This document shows positions 25,550 through 34,400 of a DNA stretch of 64,000 nt, one piece after another (position 1 is the first letter of the stretch; every line of letters begins with the position of its first letter). The notes under the pieces are model-generated. The model saw only the letters and a program-made list of their open reading frames with translations, was not told the DNA's origin and made no database searches. This DNA is from Bacteroidales bacterium. GTDB taxonomy: Bacteria > Bacteroidota > Bacteroidia > Bacteroidales > WCHB1-69. Both the position numbers and the translations under genes were made by a program. The stretch lies in the NCBI GenBank assembly GCA_024685175.1, contig JAIKWD010000006.1, positions 1 to 64,000 of the forward strand, in the 5' to 3' direction.

Positions 25550-27841
25550 TTATTCTAGATAGAGCTTCACTTGTTTATTTTCTGCGTCATACACTTGTGT
25601 TCTTACAATGCCACGGCCATACAAGGCCACTTTATATCCTGCACGGGTCAGTTCGGCCACAGCATCAGAGGCAATCATATTCTGGACATTGGGCATCCTT
25701 TCCAGCTTGCCGACGGTCACCGCCTTTACCACCGGGATAATCTTGTCTTCCGCCTTGTTGCCGTTCCCGCGGTCTCTGGCATGCTCGGGCACCAAAGTCA
25801 GATAACGGGCATTGGTCTCATTCGCAACGGTGTCGTATCCCATCTGGCTTAGCAACTTGTTGAAGAACCGCTTGTTGATTGGCGTCTTGGTCAGGATGGG
25901 GCCCACTTTGTACTCATCAATGCTGTGCATGGCACTGAAGTTGTTGCTATTCATGATGCTTCGGGCAATCTTTCCAAAAACATCCACGGCCACCTCACTA
26001 TGCTGGAGAACATTGTACATGTACACGATTGCGGTGTATTTGGGATTGTCTTTGGGAAAATAGCCGCAAAACGAGACCGCGTTGCGATCATAGTTATAGG
26101 CGCCTATGGACTCGTCCCAAATATCACGAGTGCCCGTTTTACCGGCGAAGGGGCAAGTGGGATCCTTATATCTACGTCCCGTGCCATATTTGCCCCACAC
26201 CACACTGTCGAGATAACTGCGTGCTTTTTGCAGAGTAGACTGGGACACCATCTGTTCTATCAGCACTTCCGGCTCGTAGGTCTTGATGGTATCAAACTCA
26301 TTGGTGACATATTTCACGAACAGAGGAGCCATCATCTTGCCATTATTGGCAATGGCATTGTAGTACATCAGTGTCCTGAGTACTGGAATATTGAAACCAG
26401 CACCGAAGCAAGTGCCATAATAGTTGTCAAAACGTCCGTCGTTACGGATACTGGCGGGCATAAGATCACCCAATTGGGTATGGACGGTGTCAAAAAAGCC
26501 AAATTTGGTCAACTGCGCCCTATATGAAGCAAAATTATTCATTCCGTAAGCGTCAAATATCATTGAAGCTATACCTATGTTGGATGAACGTTGGAAGATC
26601 TCATTGGGGGCGCCCAAGGTCTCACCGTGCACTTTGCTATCACTTTTGGACTTCAAGATAAAACTACCCGACTTGGTAGGTACCTTGAAAGTATGATTAA
26701 ACATGGGATAGATGCATGCCGTGTCGTTGGATTTCTTCTCCATGAAAGCCAACAAGGAGGCCAACTTGAAGGTTGAGCCGGGTTCCACTTTGGCGTTGAG
26801 GGCATATTCCATACTCTCGCTATAATAATTGGCGGTCCCAGGCGTACGACGAAGATTTGATATAGCCTTGATCTCGCCCGTACGGGTCTCCATCACGATG
26901 ACACATCCCCAGTCGGCATCCACCTCCGCCAGCTTCTTGTTCAACTCGTTATGAACGGCATTCTGGATTTCCAGGTTTAGCGTAGTATGGATATTATAAC
27001 CGTCAACTGGATTGATACGGTCCTTAAGGGGGACAACGGCATGATTCAATTCAAGGTACTTCTTACTGCCTTCTTCTCCAGCCAGCAAATCATTCATGTA
27101 ATATTCCAAGCCATATTGGCGATCGCCGTCATTCATACCGAGCGTACGTCGACCCATCTCGCCATAGGGATTGATACGCACAGGCCACGGCACAAAGTTT
27201 ATAAACCGACAGAACTGTACGGTATCTATCACCTTGCCGGTTTTGCGGTCCATGATTTTCCTGCCCAAGTAGGGTCTATTCTTGATGAAAGACGTATCAA
27301 TGGAAGTGATCCACATGTGTTCATCCCACAACTTGGCGGGAAATATGGTCACATAATGTTTATTCTTATAGTTTTTACTAAAAAGATCGTAATAATGTTT
27401 TTCAGAGTATTTAGGATAACGATCTTTGAATTGTTTATAGAAATCAGCGGCAAGGTTGTGCAATAGTTGGTCAGCTTCAGCCGATGAATATTTTGAAGAG
27501 CCGTATTCTTTGGCAAAGGCCTTGCCATCGAAGGCCACTTCAAAGACAGTATAGTTGCCCATCAACAAACGGCCATGATCATCATAGATCTCGCCCCGTT
27601 GCGGACGGAGTGTATTCTCTTTAACGAAACAGTTGCAGGATGAATCCAGCTGATCTTCCCACCCTTCTACGGTAGTATCCACGCACCTTTTGTCGGTACC
27701 CGAGGCCAACGCACGTTCAGCGAAACTCAAGTAGAGAATCTTGCCGATACAAGCGATGCCCAACAGCAATATGGCAATGCGCACCACTGTCATGCGTATG
27801 GGACTTACGCCAAATGGTCTGTTATCGTTGTTATTACTCAT
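25550..27841 (-). CDS. ftsI: Class B penicillin-binding protein with PASTA domain (FtsI-type transpeptidase)
   Basis: This is the septal transpeptidase that cross-links peptidoglycan and partners FtsW. In the 763-residue form starting at 27841 there is a membrane span (about 18-40), a PBP dimer domain (about 75-280) and the transpeptidase domain with S356-T-F-K359, S419-S-N421 and K568-T-G570. A single PASTA-like domain follows (about 715-763). I prefer the ATG at 27841, which overlaps the ftsL-like stop by 8 bases, to an ATG at 27886 deep in that gene. Confidence 0.95.
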   Translation of the reverse strand: MSNNNDNRPFGVSPIRMTVVRIAILLLGIACIGKILYLSFAERALASGTDKRCVDTTVEGWEDQLDSSCNCFVKENTLRPQRGEIYDDHGRLLMGNYTVFEVAFDGKAFAKEYGSSKYSSAEADQLLHNLAADFYKQFKDRYPKYSEKHYYDLFSKNYKNKHYVTIFPAKLWDEHMWITSIDTSFIKNRPYLGRKIMDRKTGKVIDTVQFCRFINFVPWPVRINPYGEMGRRTLGMNDGDRQYGLEYYMNDLLAGEEGSKKYLELNHAVVPLKDRINPVDGYNIHTTLNLEIQNAVHNELNKKLAEVDADWGCVIVMETRTGEIKAISNLRRTPGTANYYSESMEYALNAKVEPGSTFKLASLLAFMEKKSNDTACIYPMFNHTFKVPTKSGSFILKSKSDSKVHGETLGAPNEIFQRSSNIGIASMIFDAYGMNNFASYRAQLTKFGFFDTVHTQLGDLMPASIRNDGRFDNYYGTCFGAGFNIPVLRTLMYYNAIANNGKMMAPLFVKYVTNEFDTIKTYEPEVLIEQMVSQSTLQKARSYLDSVVWGKYGTGRRYKDPTCPFAGKTGTRDIWDESIGAYNYDRNAVSFCGYFPKDNPKYTAIVYMYNVLQHSEVAVDVFGKIARSIMNSNNFSAMHSIDEYKVGPILTKTPINKRFFNKLLSQMGYDTVANETNARYLTLVPEHARDRGNGNKAEDKIIPVVKAVTVGKLERMPNVQNMIASDAVAELTRAGYKVALYGRGIVRTQVYDAENKQVKLYLE

Positions 27842-28241
27842 TATTCTTTCTCTTGAAAAGACGATGTTTTTTCTCGGGCGCTTCACGTTTCACCCGTATG
27901 GTATAATTCTGCTCTTCGTTGAGCACATAGCCACGCTCCTGCATCTTCCGGATCAACAACTGATTTTCCTCGTAAGGGATGAACTGGTTGTTCGCTTTCA
28001 ACTTGCTGAGTTCTGCCTTGTATTCATTTTCAAGCATCTTAATCTTCCGTTGCTTGTCTTGAATCCGTTGTTCGCTGATAATCATGACAGCCATGAGTGC
28101 CAGCACAAAGGCGAGGTAGGGATACCAACGACGCATTTGACGGCTGAGCAGGAACTCGCCGCCAAAGAAGTCTTTCAGTGCCTTCATCACACCACGTTTT
28201 TCTTTACGCGGCGGCTCTTGATCAGGGGTTATGGGGTTCAT
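27834..28241 (-). CDS. FtsL-like division protein
   Basis: The 135-residue bitopic protein has a basic cytoplasmic tail, one membrane span (about 42-58) and a periplasmic coiled coil (about 58-105). That is the FtsL layout, and its place between rsmH and the ftsI gene is the normal ftsL position. Sequence similarity in this family is always weak, so context carries the call. In model bacteria FtsL with FtsB activates FtsW/FtsI. It overlaps rsmH by 20 bases. Confidence 0.85.
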   Translation of the reverse strand: MNPITPDQEPPRKEKRGVMKALKDFFGGEFLLSRQMRRWYPYLAFVLALMAVMIISEQRIQDKQRKIKMLENEYKAELSKLKANNQFIPYEENQLLIRKMQERGYVLNEEQNYTIRVKREAPEKKHRLFKRKNNE

Positions 28242-29151
28242 GAGGCGTTACGATTATCTTTTCGGCCACGCGAAGCTTGGCGCTGCGGGCACGGGGGTTG
28301 GTTAAGGTTTCGGTTTGGTCTGGGGTTATGGCTTTGCGCGTAACAAGCTTGAAGGGTGTGAGCGGATTGCCGAAGAAATCCTTCTGCACCTCACCGGTCA
28401 AGTTGCCGGAACGCATATAGTTTTTCACTAAACGATCTTCCAAAGAATGGTAAGCGATGATCACGAGACGGCCTTCAGGCTTTAGCACGTCGGCCGTCTG
28501 CATCAGGAACGACTCCAACACTTCCATCTCCTTGTTCACTTCGATACGGAGAGCTTGAAACACTTTGGACAGAAACTTGTTCTCTTTGCCTTTGGGCAGA
28601 CATGGCTTTAAGATATCCGCCAACTGAGAGGTGGTCTCTATCGGTTGCTCTGCACGCACGCGTACGATCTGTTTGGCAAGGCGTCGGCCCTCCGACAGCT
28701 CGCCATAGGCGTAGAAAAGACGACTAAGCTGGGCTTCATCGTAGCCGTTGACTATCTCTTTGGCGGTTGTTCCCGCCTGGTTATTCATACGCATGTCCAA
28801 CGCGCCTTCCCTGCTATACGAAAAGCCGCGATCAGGAGTGTCGATCTGATGCGAGGAGACGCCAAGATCAGCCAGTATGCCGTCCACAGGACAAGCTTGG
28901 TGGTATTGTAAAAAGCGGGTCAGGTTCTTGAAGTTGGAAGCCACAAACTGGAATCGAGGATCCTCGGGGGCATTTTGACGGCTGTCAGGATCTTGATCGA
29001 AAGCGACCAGTCTCCCCCCCTTATCCAGTTTCTCCAAAATGGCACGAGAGTGGCCGCCGCCGCCGAAGGTGACGTCAACATAGATCCCCGACGGGTTCTG
29101 TATCAAATAATCTATGGATGGCTGGAGCAGGACAGGGTTATGATAACTCAT
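28222..29151 (-). CDS. rsmH: 16S rRNA (cytosine-1402-N4)-methyltransferase RsmH
   Basis: This SAM-dependent enzyme (formerly MraW) methylates the ribosomal decoding centre. In the 309-residue product the SAM-binding site is VDVTFGGGGHSRAIL. Further motifs are ILADLGVSSHQID, RGFSYSREGALDMRMN, and the C-terminal VIAYHSLEDRLVKNYMR followed by NPRARSAKLRVAEK. It overlaps mraZ by 14 bases and the ftsL-like gene by 20 bases, so translation is coupled. Confidence 0.97.
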   Translation of the reverse strand: MSYHNPVLLQPSIDYLIQNPSGIYVDVTFGGGGHSRAILEKLDKGGRLVAFDQDPDSRQNAPEDPRFQFVASNFKNLTRFLQYHQACPVDGILADLGVSSHQIDTPDRGFSYSREGALDMRMNNQAGTTAKEIVNGYDEAQLSRLFYAYGELSEGRRLAKQIVRVRAEQPIETTSQLADILKPCLPKGKENKFLSKVFQALRIEVNKEMEVLESFLMQTADVLKPEGRLVIIAYHSLEDRLVKNYMRSGNLTGEVQKDFFGNPLTPFKLVTRKAITPDQTETLTNPRARSAKLRVAEKIIVTPHEPHNP

Positions 29152-29632
29152 CTGTCGCCTCCTTTTCTGCTTGAAAATGCCCTAAATGAATCTCCTCGTT
29201 GAGCTTCTCCAATGCATCGGGCGACATGTCGAACTTCTCATGATACTTGCGGCAATTCCAGATCTCAATCTTGCCATTGTCGAGCAAGAGGACGATCTCC
29301 TTCTGAATATCGTAGAGTTCCATCAACGGTTTGGGAATGACGATACGGTCTTGGGCATCGCATTCCAAATAGGCCGTATTGCGCAAGAAAGCGTTACGAT
29401 ACTGTTTGACGAGGGTGAGATTGCGATTCAACGAGTTCAGATAAGCCATCTGCTCTTCATACGCCTTTGACGACCACAACATTATATGCTCGCCAAAGCC
29501 GTGGGTAACGTAGAAACTTTTACGTTCATCCTCGGGCAATGAGCGCAACAGGGCGGCGGGCAATTTCACCCGACCACTCCGTTCAATGGACACTTCCCAA
29601 TAACCGTAATCAAAATTTGGCATATCTGTCAC
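29138..29632 (-). CDS. mraZ: Transcriptional regulator MraZ
   Basis: MraZ is the DNA-binding protein that heads most dcw clusters and represses its own operon in E. coli. The 164-residue product has two AbrB-like halves, each with a DxxxR-type motif: SIERSGRVKLP near residue 16 and ECDAQDRIVIPKP near residue 95. The minus-strand TATTTTTG box at 29645-29652 lies only about 12 bases upstream of this ATG, so the ATG at 29623 (MPNFDYGYW) may be the real start. TGGAA repeats lie just upstream of that box. Confidence 0.95.
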   Translation of the reverse strand: MTDMPNFDYGYWEVSIERSGRVKLPAALLRSLPEDERKSFYVTHGFGEHIMLWSSKAYEEQMAYLNSLNRNLTLVKQYRNAFLRNTAYLECDAQDRIVIPKPLMELYDIQKEIVLLLDNGKIEIWNCRKYHEKFDMSPDALEKLNEEIHLGHFQAEKEATDELS

Positions 29633-29644
29633 TCATTAACGCAC

Positions 29645-29680
29645 CAAAAATATCATTTTTTCCATATCTATTCCATAAAA
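29645..29680 (-). promoter_or_regulatory. mraZ promoter with TATGGAA direct repeats (possible MraZ box)
   Basis: On the minus strand, two TATGGAA copies with 11-base spacing (spanning about 29661-29677) lie directly upstream of the -7 box TATTTTTG (29645-29652). Known MraZ operators are short direct repeats starting with TGG and spaced about one helical turn. Binding here is inferred. Confidence 0.5.
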
Positions 29681-29735
29681 TCATAAAAAAAATTTATCAA
29701 CAATGATTTTTCTATTTAACTCGCTGATTATCAAT

Positions 29736-29750
29736 ATGGAATTTTTTGGA
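29736..29750 (+). promoter_or_regulatory. Two TGGA repeats with 10-base spacing
   Basis: TGGA at 29737 and 29747 in the middle of the 355-base mraZ/Plug spacer. They resemble the repeats near both promoters of this spacer. The rest of the spacer (29681-29920) is A/T-rich with no further clear signal. Confidence 0.3.
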
Positions 29751-29920
29751 AAAAACATAAAAACAGACAGAGTTATGAACACTAAACTATTGATAACATA
29801 GCACTTAAAGAATAATTTTCGGAAAAATATTTTATCATATTGAATTTTAGATGATTACCATAAAAGATATGAAACATACATGTTCATAACACCGTTTTCG
29901 CACTTCTCTTTTCGGAGTTT

Positions 29921-29968
29921 TTTGGAAAAAAATGGAAAAATCTGGGATTTAATCTTTTTGTATTTTTG
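29921..29968 (+). promoter_or_regulatory. Promoter of the Plug gene with three TGG repeats at exact 10-base period
   Basis: TGG starts at 29923, 29933 and 29943 (TGGAAAAAAA, TGGAAAAATC, TGGGATTTAA), followed by the -7 box TATTTTTG at 29961-29968. The ATG of the Plug gene is at 29988. The period matches known MraZ-box geometry. Confidence 0.5.
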
Positions 29969-29987
29969 TCATCTAATCATTTCCGTT

Positions 29988-31265
29988 ATGAAAAAGACAT
30001 TGATAACTGCAGCATTGCTTGCTTGCCTCACCTGGATAGCTTCGGCGCAATCAGAATCCGCTAAATTTCAAATGGAGGACAGGGTGTATGTTGACGGTAT
30101 TCGAAGCGTCACCTTGCTCCCCGTCGACCAATACCACGGCGAGCCCGTCGCGCAGCTTGGTTTAGGCGACGAGCAGCTGGTTTTGGGTTTTGACGATTTG
30201 GAGGAAGTGGACCGCTACTACAAATACACTTTTATCCACTGCTCCCACGATTGGCAGCCTTCGGACATGAATCCCATCGAGTATCTGGACGGATTCTTGG
30301 AGGACGAGCTGGAGCAATACGACTACTCGTTTAACACCATACAACACTACGTACATCATCAGCTCGTTTTCCCCACCCCGAACATGCGGTTCACGCTTTC
30401 CGGCAATTATATATTATTAGTCTATGACGATACGCCCGACCACCCGGTGCTGACACGTCGCTTCCTTGTTGCAGAGGCAGAGATGGTGGGCATGAGCGGT
30501 TCAGTACATGCCGCCTCAGACGTAAACGATCGATTCACAAAGCAAGAGATCGATTTCGTGGCTTATACGGGGAACTACCTCATCCGCAATCCAGCCATGA
30601 CGGTGCATGCCACCATTAAACAAAACGGCCGTTGGGACAATGCCGTTTATGGGCTCACCTATCGTTCCAGCTCCCCTGGCGAGCTCAACTTCGATTATGA
30701 CGACGGACGCAACACTTTCCCCGGTGGCGCTGAATTCCGTACTTTCGATATCAGCACTTTGCACTCCAACGCCGACCGCATTGTAGGCATAACCTTCAAG
30801 AATCACGAGAACCAAGCCTATGTGCTACAGGATGATGCCCGCCCCTTTGGCGCCTATGAGAGCCGCAGCACTATGCGGGGCGATTGTCTCTACCGCAACC
30901 GGGACCTTCCAAATCCTTTTTCCGAAGATTACGTCAATACACATTTTACCCTTAAGAGCAACTTCCCCTTCACCGATGGCGATGTGTACGTGTTCGGCAA
31001 GCTTACCGACTGGCAAATCCAACCGGAAGCCAAACTACACTACAATGACACCTACCAGTATTGGGAGACTGACTTTCTTATCAAGCAAGGTATGTATAAT
31101 TACCAATACGTTTATGTGCCGCATGGTTCCGACATCATTGATGCCACCTACATTGAAGGCTCCCATTTCGAGACCCGCAACCGATATTCCGTTTATCTCT
31201 ATTTCCGCGAAGAGGGATCGTCATACGACAAGCTCATCGGCGTAAGTACATATACCATTGAGTAG
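29988..31265 (+). CDS. Type IX secretion system Plug protein (DUF5103)
   Basis: The 425-residue precursor has a signal peptide (about 1-20, ASAQ) and the whole DUF5103 pattern: RVYVDGIRSVTLLPVDQ, LVLGFDDLEEVDRYYKYTFIHCSHDWQPSDM near 65-95, and a C-terminal beta domain with FKLTDWQ-like VFGKLTDWQIQPEAKL. In Flavobacterium johnsoniae the homologous Plug closes the periplasmic side of the SprA translocon when no cargo is passing. It is divergent from mraZ. The start follows the TATTTTTG box; earlier in-frame ATGs would lie upstream of the promoter. Confidence 0.9.
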   Translation: MKKTLITAALLACLTWIASAQSESAKFQMEDRVYVDGIRSVTLLPVDQYHGEPVAQLGLGDEQLVLGFDDLEEVDRYYKYTFIHCSHDWQPSDMNPIEYLDGFLEDELEQYDYSFNTIQHYVHHQLVFPTPNMRFTLSGNYILLVYDDTPDHPVLTRRFLVAEAEMVGMSGSVHAASDVNDRFTKQEIDFVAYTGNYLIRNPAMTVHATIKQNGRWDNAVYGLTYRSSSPGELNFDYDDGRNTFPGGAEFRTFDISTLHSNADRIVGITFKNHENQAYVLQDDARPFGAYESRSTMRGDCLYRNRDLPNPFSEDYVNTHFTLKSNFPFTDGDVYVFGKLTDWQIQPEAKLHYNDTYQYWETDFLIKQGMYNYQYVYVPHGSDIIDATYIEGSHFETRNRYSVYLYFREEGSSYDKLIGVSTYTIE

Positions 31266-31284
31266 TCATTCCGATTACTACAGG

Positions 31285-31361
31285 GGAGAAAATTCAAAAT
31301 TCAGAATTCAAAATTCAAAGAGTAAAGAGCAAAGTATAAAGGATAAAGGATAAAGAAAGAG
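31285..31361. repeat. Heptamer array H2, eleven 7-bp units
   Basis: GGAGAAA is followed by four ATTCAAA-type units (31292-31319), then GAGTAAA, GAGCAAA, GTATAAA, GGATAAA, GGATAAA and GAAAGAG. It lies between the convergent Plug and adhesin genes. The 23 bases at 31293-31315 recur exactly, inverted, at 57903-57925. Confidence 0.75.
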
Positions 31362-31398
31362 GCAAAGTATTAGGGCTGAATTCGGTTCATTAAATCAA

Positions 31399-31440
31399 CA
31401 AAAAAGGGCGTCTGACTTACGTCAAACGCCCTTTAGATTT
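31399..31440. terminator. Terminator of the large adhesin gene
   Basis: Arms AAAGGGCGT and ACGCCCTTT, extended by an inner TGAC/GTCA after one mismatch, enclose loop TTAC. The minus strand continues with a run of T. It is 17-20 bases past the adhesin stop. Confidence 0.85.
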
Positions 31441-31456
31441 AATTGTCCTTTCGGAC

Positions 31457-34400
31457 CTATTGTTTCACCACATTGCGATTGAGAACAGCGCCTTCGGCGG
31501 AAACAATACGAACGACATACATGCCATTGGCCAAATCACTCAAGTCGAGGTTGGCGTTGTTGTTGTCAACCTTCTCGCTCTTGAGCAGTTTACCATACAC
31601 GTCATATACATTCACTTCACTGATCACAACTTCTTCGTTGCGGATCGTTACTACACTTGTCGTCGGGTTAGGATAGATCACCGTGTTAGACAATTCGTAA
31701 TTCTCCACACCGTCAGGATTGGTCACGAAGCTGATATGGTTGGACTCGGAGCTGTTTCCGTTTTCGCATACAGCCACCACGTAAGCTTCATAGCTGGTTT
31801 CAGCCTCAAGGTTGGTGATGGTGTAAGGATGAACAGTGGTATTTGCTGTGGTATATGTATTGGCAGACATCTTCTTATAATATACCGTCCAACTGTCAGG
31901 TGTACCTTCTTGTTCCCAATCAAGGGTGACTTCGTGAATGCCGATATTGGTCTGATGCAAGTTGGTAGGAGCTTCGCAAGTGGGCTGAGTACCAGAAGAT
32001 TCTACAACGTGGATATCGTCTACGGCACAGGTATAATAAGTGGAGGACGAGCTCACCCATCTAAATGCGATTCTACCTGTAGCAGGAACATTGGCATAGG
32101 TAGTAAAGTCAATTGTATCGGGTTGGGGATCATAATTACTGTGTGAATAACTCGTCAAGGCCTCAAGTTCCACGAAGGAATTCGGATCAATAGGGTTAGT
32201 AATATAGCCCACAGACAAAGTACCATTGTTTGCATTCTCCATTAAATAGTAGAAATCAAGCACAAGTTGGTTGAGTGGTGAGGAGAACTCAGGGAGCACA
32301 GCCAAACCAATGCCGTTGCTAGAAGAATAGAAACCGAGGTTGTTCGGGGCGCTATGCGGATAACAACCGAAAGAGGTGCTATAAGTATGAGGTGCATAAT
32401 TGGTCACTTCTCCGTTGTAGGTGTTATCCCAGCACAATGGAATCTCGCCTGTACCAGTGGCACCTGATCCAGTATAGCTATCAAAGTTCTCTGTATAAGG
32501 CAGATTCAAAACATCACAAGCGGTTACACCTGAGACAGGTCCTAGCCACTCACTTTCTTCTCCAGCGCCACATTCTGACTTGACGTAAAAATCATAGTAT
32601 GTAGCTGCATCAAGTCCCGTAATGGTGGTAGAAGGTGTGGTTTGAACCGTCACTTCCGTACCACTACCCTGGGTAAAGCCGGTTTCGCCATATTCAACCG
32701 TCCATGAAGTGGCATCTCCACGTTCATTCCAGACAATGGAAACACTGTTCGATGTTGTAGCGGTAATGGTCAAGTTGTTAGGCTTCGGGCAAGAAGGTAT
32801 CTCTTCAATGGTCACATTATCAATACAAGTATAACCACTTGTGGTTTGGAACTTAAATGCAACATAGGATCCAGCGACTGCGGAATTAAGGGAGACCTCA
32901 TAGAATTCATACGTGGTGGACAATGACACTGTATCAATGGGGACGAAGGTGGCAGGGCTGCCAGAAGCACTCATCATACCGACCACCAATTGCTCGGAAC
33001 CAGCTGTGGTTGTACGAGCGAAGAAGGAGACTTGCAACTCGTCAAGGTCAAGGACGGTACGATCGATTTCCTGCATAGAGACACATTGAGGATTGTAGTA
33101 GTTGTAATTATACAAGCAACGAGTGCCAGCATAAGCGTATGTTGTAGAGTTATACGAATAAGGATAGGTCGTTCCATCTCTCTGCCAGCAAGTAGGAAGC
33201 GGATAGGAAGAAGATCCTGCTGTGAGGTTATCCTCAAAGGTCCAGGTCACGGGAACTGCAGTAAACGGAGCACACTCTGTGATAAAGGAGACAGCATCGA
33301 AGTTCAGCGGATTATCATCGCATTCAGCGGCCACACGGGCAGTGTAGCTGGTGGCAGGTGTCAATCCCGTCAAGGTGTAAGTGGTATCTGTCACATCATC
33401 TGTCACGGTAGTCCAAGCTGTATCATTAGCTGCTTTGTACTCCACTACATAACCACTAGCTTCAAGATCATTCCAAGTAAGCGTAGCTCCCGTGCTGGTC
33501 ACATTGCTTACCGTAACCTCCGGAGCATCGCAGACAAGCGGGAAGATGGAGACATTAGAGATAATGGCACCAGGTTGCGTACCACCGCTACCATCATTCT
33601 TCCAAACAAACACCAACTTCATTACGCCACCTTCCGGCACCGGGTTAGGCATCACACTGCTTATGGAAACCGTATTGCCACTTGTCAAGTTATACATATA
33701 CGGATAACTGGAATAAGTAGACTGAGACTTGTAGTTAGCAAAGTTAAGTGCATTTACAGAATAACTATTAGAGGCAAAGCTAGCAGATGTTGAGGCCTCA
33801 AACGGGGTCTCTGCGGGAGCCAAGAACACCTTCAAGTAGTCATAAGAAGATTCGCCGCCAATTTGAACATCAAATGAAACATTAATCTCAGCAGTAGTGT
33901 CCACATTGAAAGCCTTGGAGGCTACAATAACGGTGGCAGAAGTATTAGTATAACCAGCAGTACCTGTTGCGTCATTAGACACATACAAAGCTGGAGTGTT
34001 GGCACCCGTAGGAGTTCCCATAACCCAATGGTTGGTAAAACCACCATTGTCCAACAACCAACCACGGTCGGAATTCTCACCAAAGTTGGTGTAATATGGC
34101 ATATCAACTGAAATTTGAGGAGTCCTGAAATCGACACTCATCCAATTGGAATTGATATCGCCACAGAGTGCCCGCACATAAGCGGTATACTGAGTGAGCG
34201 ACGTCAAACCAGTAACCTGATAGAAAGTATCCGTTACAACAACTGACGTGCAAGTATCAAGGTTAATATTGCTAACTGTAGGCGTTACGATCACCTCCCA
34301 CTGGGTTTCTTCTCCAAGCGGAGTCCAAGAAATAGTGGCTTCTTCTGCGGTGATGTCAGTGGCTACAAGTTGATCCACTCTCATGCAAGTAGGTACGAAG

